Shown piece by piece: positions 16,236-31,160 of a DNA stretch of 64,000 bases. A program made the translations under genes and the position numbers. This DNA comes from Kocuria sp. p3-SID1428 (GTDB lineage Bacteria; Actinomycetota; Actinomycetes; Actinomycetales; Micrococcaceae), in NCBI RefSeq assembly GCF_025149945.1, contig NZ_JALXVH010000006.1, positions 20,756 to 84,755 on the forward strand. Direction: 5' to 3'. Position 1 is the first letter of the stretch; each line of letters begins with the position of its first letter. Under the pieces are notes generated by a model that was not told where the DNA came from, did no database searches, and saw only the letters and a list, made by a program, of their open reading frames with translations.

Positions 16236-16532
16236 GTGTCGATCTCCATCAAGCCGCTTGAAGACCGCATCGTCGTCCAGGTCGTCGAGGCCGAGCAGAC
16301 CACCGCCTCCGGCCTGGTCATCCCGGACACCGCCAAGGAGAAGCCCCAGGAGGGCAAGGTCATGGCCGTGGGCCCGGGCCGCGTCGACGACTCCGGCAAC
16401 CGCATCCCGGTCGACGTCAAGGAGGGCGATCTCGTGATCTTCTCCAAGTACGGCGGCACCGAGGTCAAGTACAGCGGCGAGGAGTTCCTCGTCCTGCCGG
16501 CGCGCGACGTGCTGGCCGTCGTCGAGAAGTGA
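16236..16532 (+). CDS. groES: Co-chaperonin GroES (Cpn10)
   Basis: 98-residue lid of the GroEL folding chamber. Sequence is typical throughout: [15 protein letters not shown], the mobile-loop region [49 protein letters not shown] and [12 protein letters not shown]. The GTG start at 16236 is chosen because GAGAAGGAG lies 5-6 bases upstream and the N-terminus then fits the family; the in-frame ATG at 16218 would add six residues and put that ribosome site inside the gene. Transcription from the CIRCE-controlled promoter leaves a leader of about 170 bases. Confidence 0.96.
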   Translation: MSISIKPLEDRIVVQVVEAEQTTASGLVIPDTAKEKPQEGKVMAVGPGRVDDSGNRIPVDVKEGDLVIFSKYGGTEVKYSGEEFLVLPARDVLAVVEK

Positions 16533-16538
16533 GCCTGA

Positions 16539-18302
<1,764 letters not shown>

Positions 18303-18348
18303 TCCGGACGCTGCGGCGCTGACAACGGCCGCAGCAGGCCGAGGACAG

Positions 18349-18384
18349 GCCCGGCTCCCGTCGCACTCGCGGCGGGAGCCGGGC
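18349..18384 (+). terminator. groEL terminator
   Basis: Perfect 12-bp arms GCCCGGCTCCCG (18349-18360) and CGGGAGCCGGGC (18373-18384), then CTTCTG, 46 bases after the groEL stop. Confidence 0.8.
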
Positions 18385-18519
18385 CTTCTGCGCGCCCCGG
18401 ACGATGCCGCGGGCTGACAGCCAGCGCTGGTAGGTTGCCGCCCGTACTTCCCCGGAGGCCGCGCAGGCATGCAGGCTCCCGCATGACCCGCTGCCCTGGC
18501 CGCAGCACGGAGGAGAAGC

Positions 18520-22270
<3,751 letters not shown>

Positions 22271-22306
22271 TCCGCCCGACCTGGCGCCGAAGACAAGGAC
22301 GCTGAC

Positions 22307-23434
22307 GTGAACCAGAACTACGACATCGAGATCGGCCGCGCCAAGCGGGCCCGTCGGACCTACTCGCTCGACGAGGTCGCCCTGGTGCCTTCGCGGCGCA
22401 CGCGCGATCCTCGGGAGGTCTCGACCGATTGGCGGATCGACGCCTACACGTTCGAGACCCCGTTCCTGGGTGCGCCCATGGACTCGGTGACCTCCCCGGC
22501 CACCGCGATCGCGCTGGGGCGCATGGGCGCCCTGGGGGTTCTGAACCTCGAGGGCCTGTGGACCCGCTATGAGGATCCCGAGCCGCTGCTCGAGGAGATC
22601 GCCTCCCTGTCCGGCGAGGACCTTCCGGCCGCCACCCGACGCATGCAGGAGATCTACCGCGCCCCGATCCGCCCCGAGCTGATCACCCAGCGCCTGGGGG
22701 AGATCCGCGAGGCCGGTGTGATCGTGGCCGGGGCCCTGACCCCGCAGCGCACGCAGGAGCACTACCGCACCGTGCTCGAGGCGGGCGTGGACCTGTTCGT
22801 GATCCGCGGGACCACGGTCTCGGCCGAGCACGTGTCCCAGGCGGAGGAGCCGCTGGACCTCAAGCGCTTCATCTACGACCTCGACGTCCCCGTGATCGTC
22901 GGCGGGGCGGCCGGCTACACCCCGGCCCTGCACCTGATGCGCACCGGCGCCGCAGGCGTGCTCGTGGGCTTCGGCGGCGGGGCCTCCATGCGCACCGAGC
23001 AGGTGCTGGGCATCCACGCCGCCGGCGCCTCGGCCATCTCGGACGTGGCGGCGGCTCGTCGGGACTACCTGGATGAGTCCGGCGGACGCTACGTCCACGT
23101 CATCGCCGACGGCGGCGTGGGCACCTCCGGGACCATCGTCAAGGCCCTGGCCATGGGCGCCGACGCCGTGATGCTGGGCACCGCGCTGGCCCGGGCCGAG
23201 GAGGCCCCCGGGCGCGGCTGGCACTGGGGTGCGGAGGCCCATCACGGGGAGGTCCCGCGCGGCGTGCGCACGCGCGTGGGCACCGCGGGCCCGCTGCAGG
23301 AGGTCCTGCACGGTCCCTCGAGCCAGGTCGACGGCAGCTCCAACCTGGTCGGCGCGCTGCGTCGGGCCATGTCGACCACCGGCTACACGGACCTGAAGTC
23401 CTTCCAGCGCACAGAGGTCGTCGTCCACGGCTGA
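22307..23434 (+). CDS. GuaB3-family IMP dehydrogenase-related protein
   Basis: 375-residue paralogue of IMP dehydrogenase that lacks the CBS insert. It begins YDIEIGRAKRARRTYSLDEVALVPSRRTRDP, typical of actinobacterial GuaB3, then GAPMDSVTSPATAIALGRMG, and later VHVIADGGVGTSGTIVKALAMGADAVMLG (two adjoining blocks). The classical GSICTTR cysteine loop is not preserved (the corresponding segment reads GGGASMRTEQVLG), so it is probably not a standard IMP dehydrogenase; the family function remains poorly defined and some relatives are reported to act as GMP reductases. GTG start, 36 bases after guaB, same operon. A hairpin follows. Confidence 0.9.
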   Translation: MNQNYDIEIGRAKRARRTYSLDEVALVPSRRTRDPREVSTDWRIDAYTFETPFLGAPMDSVTSPATAIALGRMGALGVLNLEGLWTRYEDPEPLLEEIASLSGEDLPAATRRMQEIYRAPIRPELITQRLGEIREAGVIVAGALTPQRTQEHYRTVLEAGVDLFVIRGTTVSAEHVSQAEEPLDLKRFIYDLDVPVIVGGAAGYTPALHLMRTGAAGVLVGFGGGASMRTEQVLGIHAAGASAISDVAAARRDYLDESGGRYVHVIADGGVGTSGTIVKALAMGADAVMLGTALARAEEAPGRGWHWGAEAHHGEVPRGVRTRVGTAGPLQEVLHGPSSQVDGSSNLVGALRRAMSTTGYTDLKSFQRTEVVVHG

Positions 23435-23452
23435 GCCCGCCGAGACCCGAGG

Positions 23453-23487
23453 GAAGGGGCGCGCACCGCTGCGGTGCGCGCCCCTTC
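23453..23487 (+). terminator. Terminator after the guaB-guaB3 operon
   Basis: Perfect 16-bp arms GAAGGGGCGCGCACCG (23453-23468) and CGGTGCGCGCCCCTTC (23472-23487) with a 3-base loop. Confidence 0.85.
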
Positions 23488-23528
23488 GATCCTCCCGAGC
23501 GCGATTCGGCGGCGTCCCAGTGCGTCAT

Positions 23529-23534
23529 TAGACT
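23529..23534 (+). promoter_or_regulatory. -10 element of the SURF1 gene, leaderless
   Basis: TAGACT ends 6 nt before GTG 23541, the same spacing as at tsaB, with no Shine-Dalgarno. Confidence 0.6.
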
Positions 23535-23540
23535 GAAGCG

Positions 23541-24569
23541 GTGCTTCGGACCGCCCTCAGACCCAGATCGCTGCTCGTGCTGGCGCTCTGCCTGGGCGTC
23601 GCCCTCGTCTTCGTCCTGCTCAGCCGCTGGCAGCTCGAATCCAGCCGGGACGCGCAGACCGTCTACGACCCCGGCAAGGAGATCGTCCGTCCCCTGGACG
23701 AGACCCTGGATCCCGGCACCGTCTCGACCCTCGAGCAGGTCGACACCGCCGTGGAGGCCACCGGGACCTACCTGCCGGATTCCACGGTGCTGATCGAGAA
23801 CCGCCTGCAGGACGGACGCACTGGCTGGTGGGTCGTGGCCGGCCTGCAGATCCCGGGCACCCAGCAGCAGTGGGCGGACGGGGATGCGGACGCAGACCTC
23901 GTGCTGCCCGTGGTGCGCGGCTGGTCCGATGACCCGGAGCAGATCCCGCAGCTGCCCGAGGGAGAGATCTCCGTGGTCGGGCGACTGCTGCCGCAGGAGG
24001 CCCCGGTCTCCACCCAGGACCAGGAGCCGGGTCGCTATGCCAGCCTGTCTCCGGCCCAGCTGTCCAACGTGTGGGACGTGCCGATCTACTCCGGATTCGT
24101 CACGGCCGTGGCCGAGGCCCCTGCCGCCCAGCCCGCGCCCCAGGACGGGTCGACCGGACTGGCCGACGACGATGCCACGCTGCCGGAGCCGGCCAGCCTG
24201 ATGTCCTCGGACCTGGAGGCCGTCTCGGTCGATCAGCAGCCCACGGACACCTCGCTGGATCCGCTGAACATCTTCTACGCGGTGGAGTGGGTGGTCTTCG
24301 CGGGCTTCGCGCTGTGGATCTGGTACTCCTCCGTGCGCGATGACCACCGCCGCAGGCAGGATCCCGCGGCCTGGTTCGAGCTCGATGGCGAGTCCCTGGC
24401 CTATGCCTGGGATCAGGAGGCTCAGCGCTTCTACTACTACGATCCGGTGGCCGGGGAGTACTTCTACTTCGACGACCAGCCGGCCGCGGACCATTCGGCT
24501 CCGGCTGGCTCCGATGACCACACGCAGGACCGCGGGTCTGCCGACCCGCAGAGCGGAGAGCAGCGATGA
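23541..24569 (+). CDS. SURF1-family cytochrome oxidase biogenesis protein
   Basis: 342-residue membrane protein of the SURF1 family, involved in assembly of heme-copper cytochrome c oxidase. A first membrane helix at residues about 11-28 (LLVLALCLGVALVFVLL) is followed by RWQLESSRDAQ, a large extracytoplasmic domain with the family features ATGTYLPDSTVLIENR and GWWVVAGLQIPGT, and a second helix at about 245-265 (NIFYAVEWVVFAGFALWIWY). A charged cytoplasmic tail with an FYYYDPVAGEYFYFDD tract follows and is longer than in classical SURF1. It overlaps the DUF3817 gene by 4 bases. Confidence 0.85.
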   Translation: MLRTALRPRSLLVLALCLGVALVFVLLSRWQLESSRDAQTVYDPGKEIVRPLDETLDPGTVSTLEQVDTAVEATGTYLPDSTVLIENRLQDGRTGWWVVAGLQIPGTQQQWADGDADADLVLPVVRGWSDDPEQIPQLPEGEISVVGRLLPQEAPVSTQDQEPGRYASLSPAQLSNVWDVPIYSGFVTAVAEAPAAQPAPQDGSTGLADDDATLPEPASLMSSDLEAVSVDQQPTDTSLDPLNIFYAVEWVVFAGFALWIWYSSVRDDHRRRQDPAAWFELDGESLAYAWDQEAQRFYYYDPVAGEYFYFDDQPAADHSAPAGSDDHTQDRGSADPQSGEQR

Positions 24570-25153
24570 CCCAGGGAGCACCTCAGGAGGGCGCACCCCG
24601 GCCCAGGCAGCGCACTGACGGCGTGCGCGTCACGGCGCCGGAGGGGGCGGACCCGTCGAAGGCCCGCGAGCCGGGCCAGCTGCCGCAGTACTCGGCGCTG
24701 CGCACGCGCCGTCGCTTCGGCGGCACCGAGTCCCAGATCCGGTGGTGGCTGAACTTCTACATGGTCTGGGCCTGGATCTCGGGCACGTTCCTGCTGCTGC
24801 TCGTGGCGGAGATGATCCTGCGCTACGGACTGGGCTTCGACGTCATCGCCGGCGGCACCATGGCGGCCACGGGGGAGTCCGTGGCCCTGGGCCTGCGGGA
24901 CAACGAGCTGATGGACATCGACGGCGGCGTCAACATCTCCACCTGGGTGCTGATCGTGCACGGGTGGTTCTACGTGGTCTACCTGTTCTCGTGCTTCCGC
25001 CTGTGGATGCTCATGCGCTGGCCCTTCCCGCAGTTCATCGTGATGGCCCTGGGCGGTGTGGTGCCGTTCCTGTCCTTCATCGTGGAGCGCAAGATCCACC
25101 GCTCGACCGCTCAGGAGCTGGCCTCGTTCCCCAAGGCGGCCAGGCGGTACTGA
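24566..25153 (+). CDS. DUF3817 membrane protein
   Basis: 195 residues with a polar 65-residue N-terminus and three predicted membrane segments (WWLNFYMVWAWISGTFLLLL; WVLIVHGWFYVVYLFSCFRL; FPQFIVMALGGVVPFLSFIVE). The DUF3817 hallmarks are GTFLLLLVAEMILRY, ILIVHG-like VLIVHGWFYVVYL and VPFLSFIVERKI. Function is unknown. It is coupled to the SURF1 gene (ATGA) and sits just upstream of guaA, an arrangement I associate with actinobacterial genomes. It may help cytochrome oxidase assembly by association only. Confidence 0.85.
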   Translation: MTQGAPQEGAPRPRQRTDGVRVTAPEGADPSKAREPGQLPQYSALRTRRRFGGTESQIRWWLNFYMVWAWISGTFLLLLVAEMILRYGLGFDVIAGGTMAATGESVALGLRDNELMDIDGGVNISTWVLIVHGWFYVVYLFSCFRLWMLMRWPFPQFIVMALGGVVPFLSFIVERKIHRSTAQELASFPKAARRY

Positions 25154-25184
25154 GCCGTCGACCGGCCCGGGCGCTGCGGTGACC

Positions 25185-25190
25185 TAGACT
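25185..25190 (+). promoter_or_regulatory. -10 element of guaA, leaderless
   Basis: TAGACT ends 7 nt before GTG 25198, with no Shine-Dalgarno. Confidence 0.6.
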
Positions 25191-25197
25191 GTCGGCC

Positions 25198-26856
25198 GTG
25201 ACATCACAGCCCAGCACCACGTCCGCATCCGACGCCGTCGACGCAGCCCACGGTCCTCAGGGCCCGGTCCTGGTCGTCGACTACGGAGCCCAGTACGCCC
25301 AGCTCATCGCCCGCCGCGTGCGCGAGGCCGACGTCTACTCGGAGATCATCCCGCACACGCTGTCCACCCAGGAGATCCTGCAGCGCAATCCGTCCGCGCT
25401 GATCCTCTCCGGCGGGCCGTCGTCCGTGTGGGCCGAGGGCGCCCCGGTTCGCGATGCCGAGCTCTTCGAGGCCGGCATCCCGATCTTCGGCATCTGCTAC
25501 GGCTTCCAGGTGATGGCCAACGCCCTGGGCGGGACGGTGGCCAAGACGGGCGCGCGCGAGTACGGCGCCACGATCGTCGACGCCTCGCTGGGCGTCGCGG
25601 ACACCGCGCCCGAGGGCCAGGACGTGCCGGGACCGGATTCGATCCTCACCGGCTCCCCGCGCCTGCAGAAGGTCTGGATGAGCCACGGGGACTCCGTGAC
25701 CGAGGCCCCCCAGGGCTTTCGCGTGCTGGCCTCCTCCGGCGGTGCTCCGGTGGCGGCGTTCGTGGACGAGCAGCGGCGCCTGGCCGGTGTGCAGTGGCAC
25801 CCGGAGGTCCGTCACACCGAGCACGGCCAGGCCACGCTCGAGCACTTCCTCTTCGAGATCGCCGGGCTGAAGCCCACGTGGTCCACCGCCAACATCATCG
25901 ACGCCCAGGTCGAGCGCATCCGCGAGCAGGTCGGCGACGGCCGCGCCATCTGCGGGCTCTCCGGCGGAGTGGACTCGGCCGTGGCAGCGGCGCTCGTGCA
26001 GCGTGCGATCGGGGACCGCCTCACGTGCGTGCTCGTGGACCACGGGCTGATGCGCCAGGACGAGGTCGAGCAGGTCGAGACCGAGTACGTGGCCTCCACC
26101 GGCATCAACCTGCACGTGGCGCGCGAAGCCGATCGCTTCCTCGATGCCCTGTCGGGCGTCAGCGACCCCGAGACCAAGCGCAAGATCATCGGCCGCGAGT
26201 TCATCCGCGCGTTCGAGGCCGCCGAGGAGGCGGTGCTCGTGGCCGCCGCCGACGAGGGCGCCAAGGTCAGCCACCTGGTCCAGGGGACGCTCTACCCGGA
26301 TGTCGTCGAGTCCGGCGGCGGCGAGGGCGCAGCCACCATCAAGTCGCACCACAATGTCGGCGGGCTGCCCGAGGATCTCGAGTTCGAGCTCGTCGAGCCG
26401 CTGCGCGAGCTGTTCAAGGACGAGGTCCGCGAGGTCGGCCGCCAGCTCGGGCTGCCCGAGTCGGTCGTGGGGCGCCAGCCGTTCCCCGGTCCGGGCCTGG
26501 GCATCCGCATCATCGGCGAGGTCACCGCCGAGCGCCTGGAGATCCTGCGCCGCGCGGATGCGATCGCCCGCGAGGAGCTCACCGCCTCCGGCCTGGACGC
26601 CGAGGTCTGGCAGATGCCGGTCGTCCTGCTGGCCGAGGTCCGCTCGGTGGGCGTGCAGGGCGACGGCCGCACCTACGGCCACCCGATCGTGCTGCGCCCG
26701 GTCTCCAGCGAGGACGCCATGACCGCCGACTGGTCCCGCCTCCCCGAGGACCTGCTGGCGCGGATCTCCAACCGGATCACCAACGAGGTCCAGGAGATCA
26801 ACCGCGTGGTGCTGGACGTGACGTCCAAGCCGCCGGGAACCATCGAGTGGGAGTGA
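25198..26856 (+). CDS. guaA: GMP synthase (glutamine-hydrolysing)
   Basis: Converts XMP to GMP with ATP and glutamine, completing the route begun by guaB. In 552 residues: a class I glutamine amidotransferase domain with [21 protein letters not shown], catalytic Cys100 in FGICYGFQ, and the His/Glu pair in [10 protein letters not shown]; an ATP pyrophosphatase domain with the P-loop [11 protein letters not shown] (254-264); and the C-terminal dimerisation domain with [27 protein letters not shown] and the terminal KPPGTIEWE. Complete and of normal length. The start is GTG, set by the leaderless -10. Confidence 0.96.
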   Translation: MTSQPSTTSASDAVDAAHGPQGPVLVVDYGAQYAQLIARRVREADVYSEIIPHTLSTQEILQRNPSALILSGGPSSVWAEGAPVRDAELFEAGIPIFGICYGFQVMANALGGTVAKTGAREYGATIVDASLGVADTAPEGQDVPGPDSILTGSPRLQKVWMSHGDSVTEAPQGFRVLASSGGAPVAAFVDEQRRLAGVQWHPEVRHTEHGQATLEHFLFEIAGLKPTWSTANIIDAQVERIREQVGDGRAICGLSGGVDSAVAAALVQRAIGDRLTCVLVDHGLMRQDEVEQVETEYVASTGINLHVAREADRFLDALSGVSDPETKRKIIGREFIRAFEAAEEAVLVAAADEGAKVSHLVQGTLYPDVVESGGGEGAATIKSHHNVGGLPEDLEFELVEPLRELFKDEVREVGRQLGLPESVVGRQPFPGPGLGIRIIGEVTAERLEILRRADAIAREELTASGLDAEVWQMPVVLLAEVRSVGVQGDGRTYGHPIVLRPVSSEDAMTADWSRLPEDLLARISNRITNEVQEINRVVLDVTSKPPGTIEWE

Positions 26857-26972
26857 GCGGCGGGACCGCACCGGTCCTGCCGACCCCCGCAGCCGGTGTC
26901 TCCCGCGTCGGCTGAGCAGTCCCCTGACGCCGCGGCCCGTCCGGGCCGCGGCGGTCATCCACTAGGAGAAGC

Positions 26973-29900
26973 ATGTCCCCCTCGTCCGAGTCCGGAGCCC
27001 CCGGTCCGCACGGCTCCGCAGCCTCCCCCCGCAGCGACCAGCAGACCGTCTCGCTGCAGGCCTGGACGCGGCAGATGGATGCCTACACGGGTCCGGACAC
27101 GCTGCTGGACTTCAATCAGGTCGACAATGTCTGCATCGACCTCACCGAGGCCAACTCCTCCGGGCAGGCGCAGCTGATGATGGGCCGGCCCACGCGCCTG
27201 TCCACGATCATGCGCGAGTCAGCGGGGCTGCAGCGGGCCTCGCGCGCCGCGCGGATCCTGCGCACCAAGATCCACGAGCTCTCCGCCCAGCACGGACTCG
27301 ATGCCGCCTACCTGGCCGCGGGCACCGCGTCCTGGCTGCAGGCCGAGCCGCGCCAGCGCGCGGAGGAGGCCCACGGCGCGCATGAGACGGGCGAGCGCGG
27401 CCACGGTGATCGGCAGGCGAGCCAGCGGCGGTTCATCGCCCCGGTCCTGCTGGCCCCGGTGACCATCCGCCCGCGCGCGGACGGCGATGACTTCGACCTG
27501 CAGCTCGTCGGGCCGGCCCAGCTGAATCCGGCCATGGTCCGGCGGCTGCTGGCCGATCACGGGGTGGACCTGTCCACCGGGGAGATCTCCCGGCTGGCCT
27601 ACGGCACGCGCCGCCTGGATCCGGCGCCGGTGCTCGAGTCTCTGCGCATGGTCGCCTCGGAGGTCCCGGGGATGCATGTGGAGCACCGCCTGCTGGTCTC
27701 CACGTTCGCGGACCTGCACGACCGTCCCGCCGATGAGCACGTGCCGGTGCGCACGGAGGTGATCCGCGATCTGGCGCGGCTGAAGTCCACCGCCGTGGGC
27801 AAGATCCCGCAGCCGCGGCCGCTGCACAACCGCTCCGCGCCGCTGGATCAGCGCGACCCCGACTCCGAGCTGCTGCTGCTCGATGCGGACAGCTCGCAGC
27901 AGGAGGTCGTGGACCTGGCCACGCAGGGCGACTCCTTCGTGGTCACTGCGGCACCCGGCACCGGCCAGATCGCGACCGCCGTGAACACGGTCGGCGCGCT
28001 CGTGGCCCAGGGTCGCTCCGTGCTCGTGCTGGGGGAGCGACGAGCCGCGCTGGCCGATTTCCACCGCGGCTTCGAGATGCTCGGGCTGTCGTCGTCAGTG
28101 CTGCAGCTGGGCTCGCACCTGACGGGCCAGGATGTCGCCGAGCAGCTGGTCGAGTCGATCACCCGCGCCGAGCGCGCCCAGGAGCCGGACCTGCGGGCCC
28201 TGCACAACCGGCTGCGCTCCGTGCGCGACCTGCTGGCCGGGCACATGGAGGCCCTGCACCGCCAGCGCCCGCGCGTGGAGGCCTCGGCGTATCAGGCCAT
28301 GCAGGCACTGGCCGAGCTCACCTCGCGCCCGGACGGGCCCACGACCCGGGTGCGGTTCTCCCGCGGCGTGCTCGACGCCGCCGCCCACCGCGCCGAGATC
28401 ACCCGCCAGCTCGAGCGCGCCGCCGAGCTCGGGGCCTTCGACGCTGCGACCCTCGACGGGCCCTGGGAGGGCGCGCGCCTGGTCAACGACGAGGAGACCC
28501 GCCAGGCCCGGCACCTGGCCCAATCGCTGCTGCTCGAGCTGACCACCCTGGAGACCGGTATGCGCACGGTGCTCTCTGTCTCCGGCATGCGCGCCGGGGC
28601 CACGATCCCCGAGTGGGGCCAGCAGCTGCGACTGCTGCAGGAGATCCAGTCCTCCCTGCGCTCCTTCACCCCCGATATCTTCGACCGGCCCGTGACTGAT
28701 CTGATCGCGGCCACGGCGGCCTCGTCCTGGCGCCGCGACCACGCGATCGAGATGTCCGGGCTTCAGCGCTCGCGGCTGCGCAAGGCGGCCAAGGAGTACA
28801 TCCGGCCGGGAGTCCACCTCTCGGACCTGCACGCCTCGCTGGTGAAGGTCCAGTCCGAGCGCGACCGCTGGCGCTCCTGGTCCACCACGATCGACGAGCC
28901 CGAGGTCTCGGATGCGGTCGACGACGTCGCCGAGATCCAGCAGCGCTTCCTCGAGGATCTCGAGGGCCTGATGATCGCCCTGGAGGGCTCGCGCACCGGT
29001 GCCGGGCTGATGGACCTCGACGTCGCCGAGCTGCGTGAGGTGCTCACCGCGCTGATCGACGACGAGGCCAACCTGGAGACCATTCCCGAGCGGACCCTTC
29101 TGCTCGAGGGGCTGCGCGATCGCGGCCTCGGAGAGTTCGTCGAGGACCTGACCTCGCGGCGGGTGCCCGGGCACCGGGTGGCCGAGGAGTTCGACCTGGC
29201 CTGGTGGCAGTCCTCGCTGGAGGCCATGGCCGCCGACGACGGCCTGCTGCCCATGACCGACGGCTCGAGCCTGCGCCGGGCGGAGCAGGACTTCCGCCGG
29301 GCCGACTCGGCGCACATCTCCTCCGGGCCGCAGCGCCTGATCTGGGCGCAGGCCCAGCGCTGGCGAGCCCTGCTGCAGGAGCAGCCGGAGGCAGCCGGGC
29401 AGCTGCGCGACATGCTGCGCCAGGGCAGCGCCCCTCTGCCGCAGCTGCTCAAGGCCTGCGGGGACCTCACTCGGGCACTGGCCCCGGTGTGGACGGCCAG
29501 CCCGCTCGTGCTCTCGGCAGCGCTTCCCGATGACCTCGAGATCGACGCCGTCGTGGTCCTGGACGGGGAGTCCACCCCGCTGGCCGCCGTGCTGCCCGCG
29601 GTGACGCGGGCCAGCCAGGTGATCGTCTTCGGCGATCCCGCGCTGGGGAGACCGCAGCCCTTCACGGTGGCCCCCATGACGGGGGAGGCCTCCGGGCCGG
29701 TGGCCGAGGTGGACTCCGCCTTCGACGCGCTCTCGCGGGTCGTCGATCGCCGTCAGCTGCGGGTGCTCTACCGCGACATGGATGCCCGCCTGTTCGATCA
29801 GCTCAACGAGGACTTCTACGAGGGCCGGCTCACGCGCCTGCCGGCCGGCGGTGCGCTCACCGAGGGCGATTCCCGGCTGGAGGTCGAGTACGTCGCCGAC

Positions 29901-31160
29901 GGCTACGGGGAGCTGGCAGCCGGGCACGAGGGCGTGCAGTCCCCGAACGCCGAGGTGCGCCGCGTGGTCCAGCTCGTGATCCGCCATGCTCGCCTGCACC
30001 CGCAGCGCTCGCTGGCCGTGGTGACCCCGAGCGCCCGCCATGCCGCGCGGGTCGCCCAGGGCGTGAGCGCCGTGCTGGGTCAGCGCCCCGAGCTCGCGGG
30101 GTTCTTCCGCCCGGGGCCCGAGTCCTTCCGCGTGGTGGATCTGCACCGGGCCGTGGGGCTGCAGCGCGACACCGTGATCTTCAGCTTGGGCTTCGGGCGC
30201 ACCGATCATGATCGCGTGCTGCCCTACCTGGGGCAGCTCTCGGACCGCGACGGCCGCCGGGGCTTCGTGCTGGGCCTGACGCGCTCGCGGCTGAACACGA
30301 TCGTGGTCTCCTCCATCCGCCCCGAGGAGCTCGAACCCAGTGCGCTGCACCACGGCGCCCGCGATCTGCACCGCCTGCTGCTGCGGATCGAGGAGGCGGG
30401 ACACGTCCGCGTCGGCGCGGCCGACGAGCCGCTGCTCGCCCAGAAGGCCCAGGCGGAGGAAGCTTCCCCGGCGGACTCGGGTCGCCAGGAGCCCGGAACG
30501 GACTCGACCGAGTCGGACGACGAGCCGCGCAGCGCTGCTGCGGACGAGTCCTCGCAGCAGGTGCAGGATCGTCCCCAGCGCCCGCACCTCTCGCTCGTGG
30601 GGGCCGCCGAGCCCTCCCGCAGGGACGACCACACCGAGACCTCCGGTGCCGAGGAGGACGGCGCGGCGGCGGGCGAGCCCGCAGCACAGCCGGTCCTGGT
30701 GCACGATCCCATGGAGCTGGCCGATGCCGCCGTCCACGAGGACGCCCTGGTCCAGGACCTCTCCCGGCGCCTGGTGCAGCGCGGTGCGGCGGTGCGCCAC
30801 CACCATGAGGACGCGATCGACCTGGTCGCCTGGTCCGAGACCTCGGAATCGCTGTCGGCCGGTGCGGTCGTGGGGCAGCGCCCGAGCGGCGATCCGGTGC
30901 GCATCCCCGTGGCCGTGGTCTCCGACGGCACCGAGCAGGTGGCCCGCATGTCCGTGCGCGAGCGCTCGCGGCTGCGCCCGCAGCAGCTCGAGCGCAGCGG
31001 CTGGAACCACCTGACCCTGTGGACCATCGAGGTCTTCACCCAGCCGGATGCCGTGGCCGGGCTGATCTGCCGCTATCTGGGGCTGCCGGCCGGCGACGAC
31101 ACCTCAGGCGCCTCCGGGTCGGACGGCTCCACCGGCTCCGGGCCCGCAGCTCGGCCGTGA
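26973..31160 (+). CDS. Giant SF1 helicase/nuclease-like protein with degenerate Walker motifs
   Basis: 1395 residues. N-terminal part (about 20-320: GPDTLLDFNQVDNVCIDLTE, RLSTIMRES) resembles the actinobacterial DUF4011-type helicase family. The ATPase core is there, but Walker A reads AAPGTGQI (326-333; Lys replaced by Gln332, Thr by Ile333) and motif II reads VVLDGEST (Asp864-Gly-Glu866). Later motifs persist as FGDPALGRP and LGLTRSRLNTIVVSS. An acidic linker (about 1150-1240) leads to a C-terminal segment like the MTES_1575 restriction-type nuclease domain (AIDLVAW, IPVAVVSDG, RSRLRPQQLERSGW). ATP use by a standard mechanism looks unlikely. ATG follows AGGAGAAGC. It is coupled to the 73-residue gene downstream by a GTGA overlap. 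Confidence 0.85.
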   Translation: MSPSSESGAPGPHGSAASPRSDQQTVSLQAWTRQMDAYTGPDTLLDFNQVDNVCIDLTEANSSGQAQLMMGRPTRLSTIMRESAGLQRASRAARILRTKIHELSAQHGLDAAYLAAGTASWLQAEPRQRAEEAHGAHETGERGHGDRQASQRRFIAPVLLAPVTIRPRADGDDFDLQLVGPAQLNPAMVRRLLADHGVDLSTGEISRLAYGTRRLDPAPVLESLRMVASEVPGMHVEHRLLVSTFADLHDRPADEHVPVRTEVIRDLARLKSTAVGKIPQPRPLHNRSAPLDQRDPDSELLLLDADSSQQEVVDLATQGDSFVVTAAPGTGQIATAVNTVGALVAQGRSVLVLGERRAALADFHRGFEMLGLSSSVLQLGSHLTGQDVAEQLVESITRAERAQEPDLRALHNRLRSVRDLLAGHMEALHRQRPRVEASAYQAMQALAELTSRPDGPTTRVRFSRGVLDAAAHRAEITRQLERAAELGAFDAATLDGPWEGARLVNDEETRQARHLAQSLLLELTTLETGMRTVLSVSGMRAGATIPEWGQQLRLLQEIQSSLRSFTPDIFDRPVTDLIAATAASSWRRDHAIEMSGLQRSRLRKAAKEYIRPGVHLSDLHASLVKVQSERDRWRSWSTTIDEPEVSDAVDDVAEIQQRFLEDLEGLMIALEGSRTGAGLMDLDVAELREVLTALIDDEANLETIPERTLLLEGLRDRGLGEFVEDLTSRRVPGHRVAEEFDLAWWQSSLEAMAADDGLLPMTDGSSLRRAEQDFRRADSAHISSGPQRLIWAQAQRWRALLQEQPEAAGQLRDMLRQGSAPLPQLLKACGDLTRALAPVWTASPLVLSAALPDDLEIDAVVVLDGESTPLAAVLPAVTRASQVIVFGDPALGRPQPFTVAPMTGEASGPVAEVDSAFDALSRVVDRRQLRVLYRDMDARLFDQLNEDFYEGRLTRLPAGGALTEGDSRLEVEYVADGYGELAAGHEGVQSPNAEVRRVVQLVIRHARLHPQRSLAVVTPSARHAARVAQGVSAVLGQRPELAGFFRPGPESFRVVDLHRAVGLQRDTVIFSLGFGRTDHDRVLPYLGQLSDRDGRRGFVLGLTRSRLNTIVVSSIRPEELEPSALHHGARDLHRLLLRIEEAGHVRVGAADEPLLAQKAQAEEASPADSGRQEPGTDSTESDDEPRSAAADESSQQVQDRPQRPHLSLVGAAEPSRRDDHTETSGAEEDGAAAGEPAAQPVLVHDPMELADAAVHEDALVQDLSRRLVQRGAAVRHHHEDAIDLVAWSETSESLSAGAVVGQRPSGDPVRIPVAVVSDGTEQVARMSVRERSRLRPQQLERSGWNHLTLWTIEVFTQPDAVAGLICRYLGLPAGDDTSGASGSDGSTGSGPAARP

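Noticed and set aside
28095-31010. 971-residue open frame antisense to the helicase-like gene
   Set aside because: Same mirror effect: composition is dominated by His, Gln, Leu and Arg with no recognisable fold.
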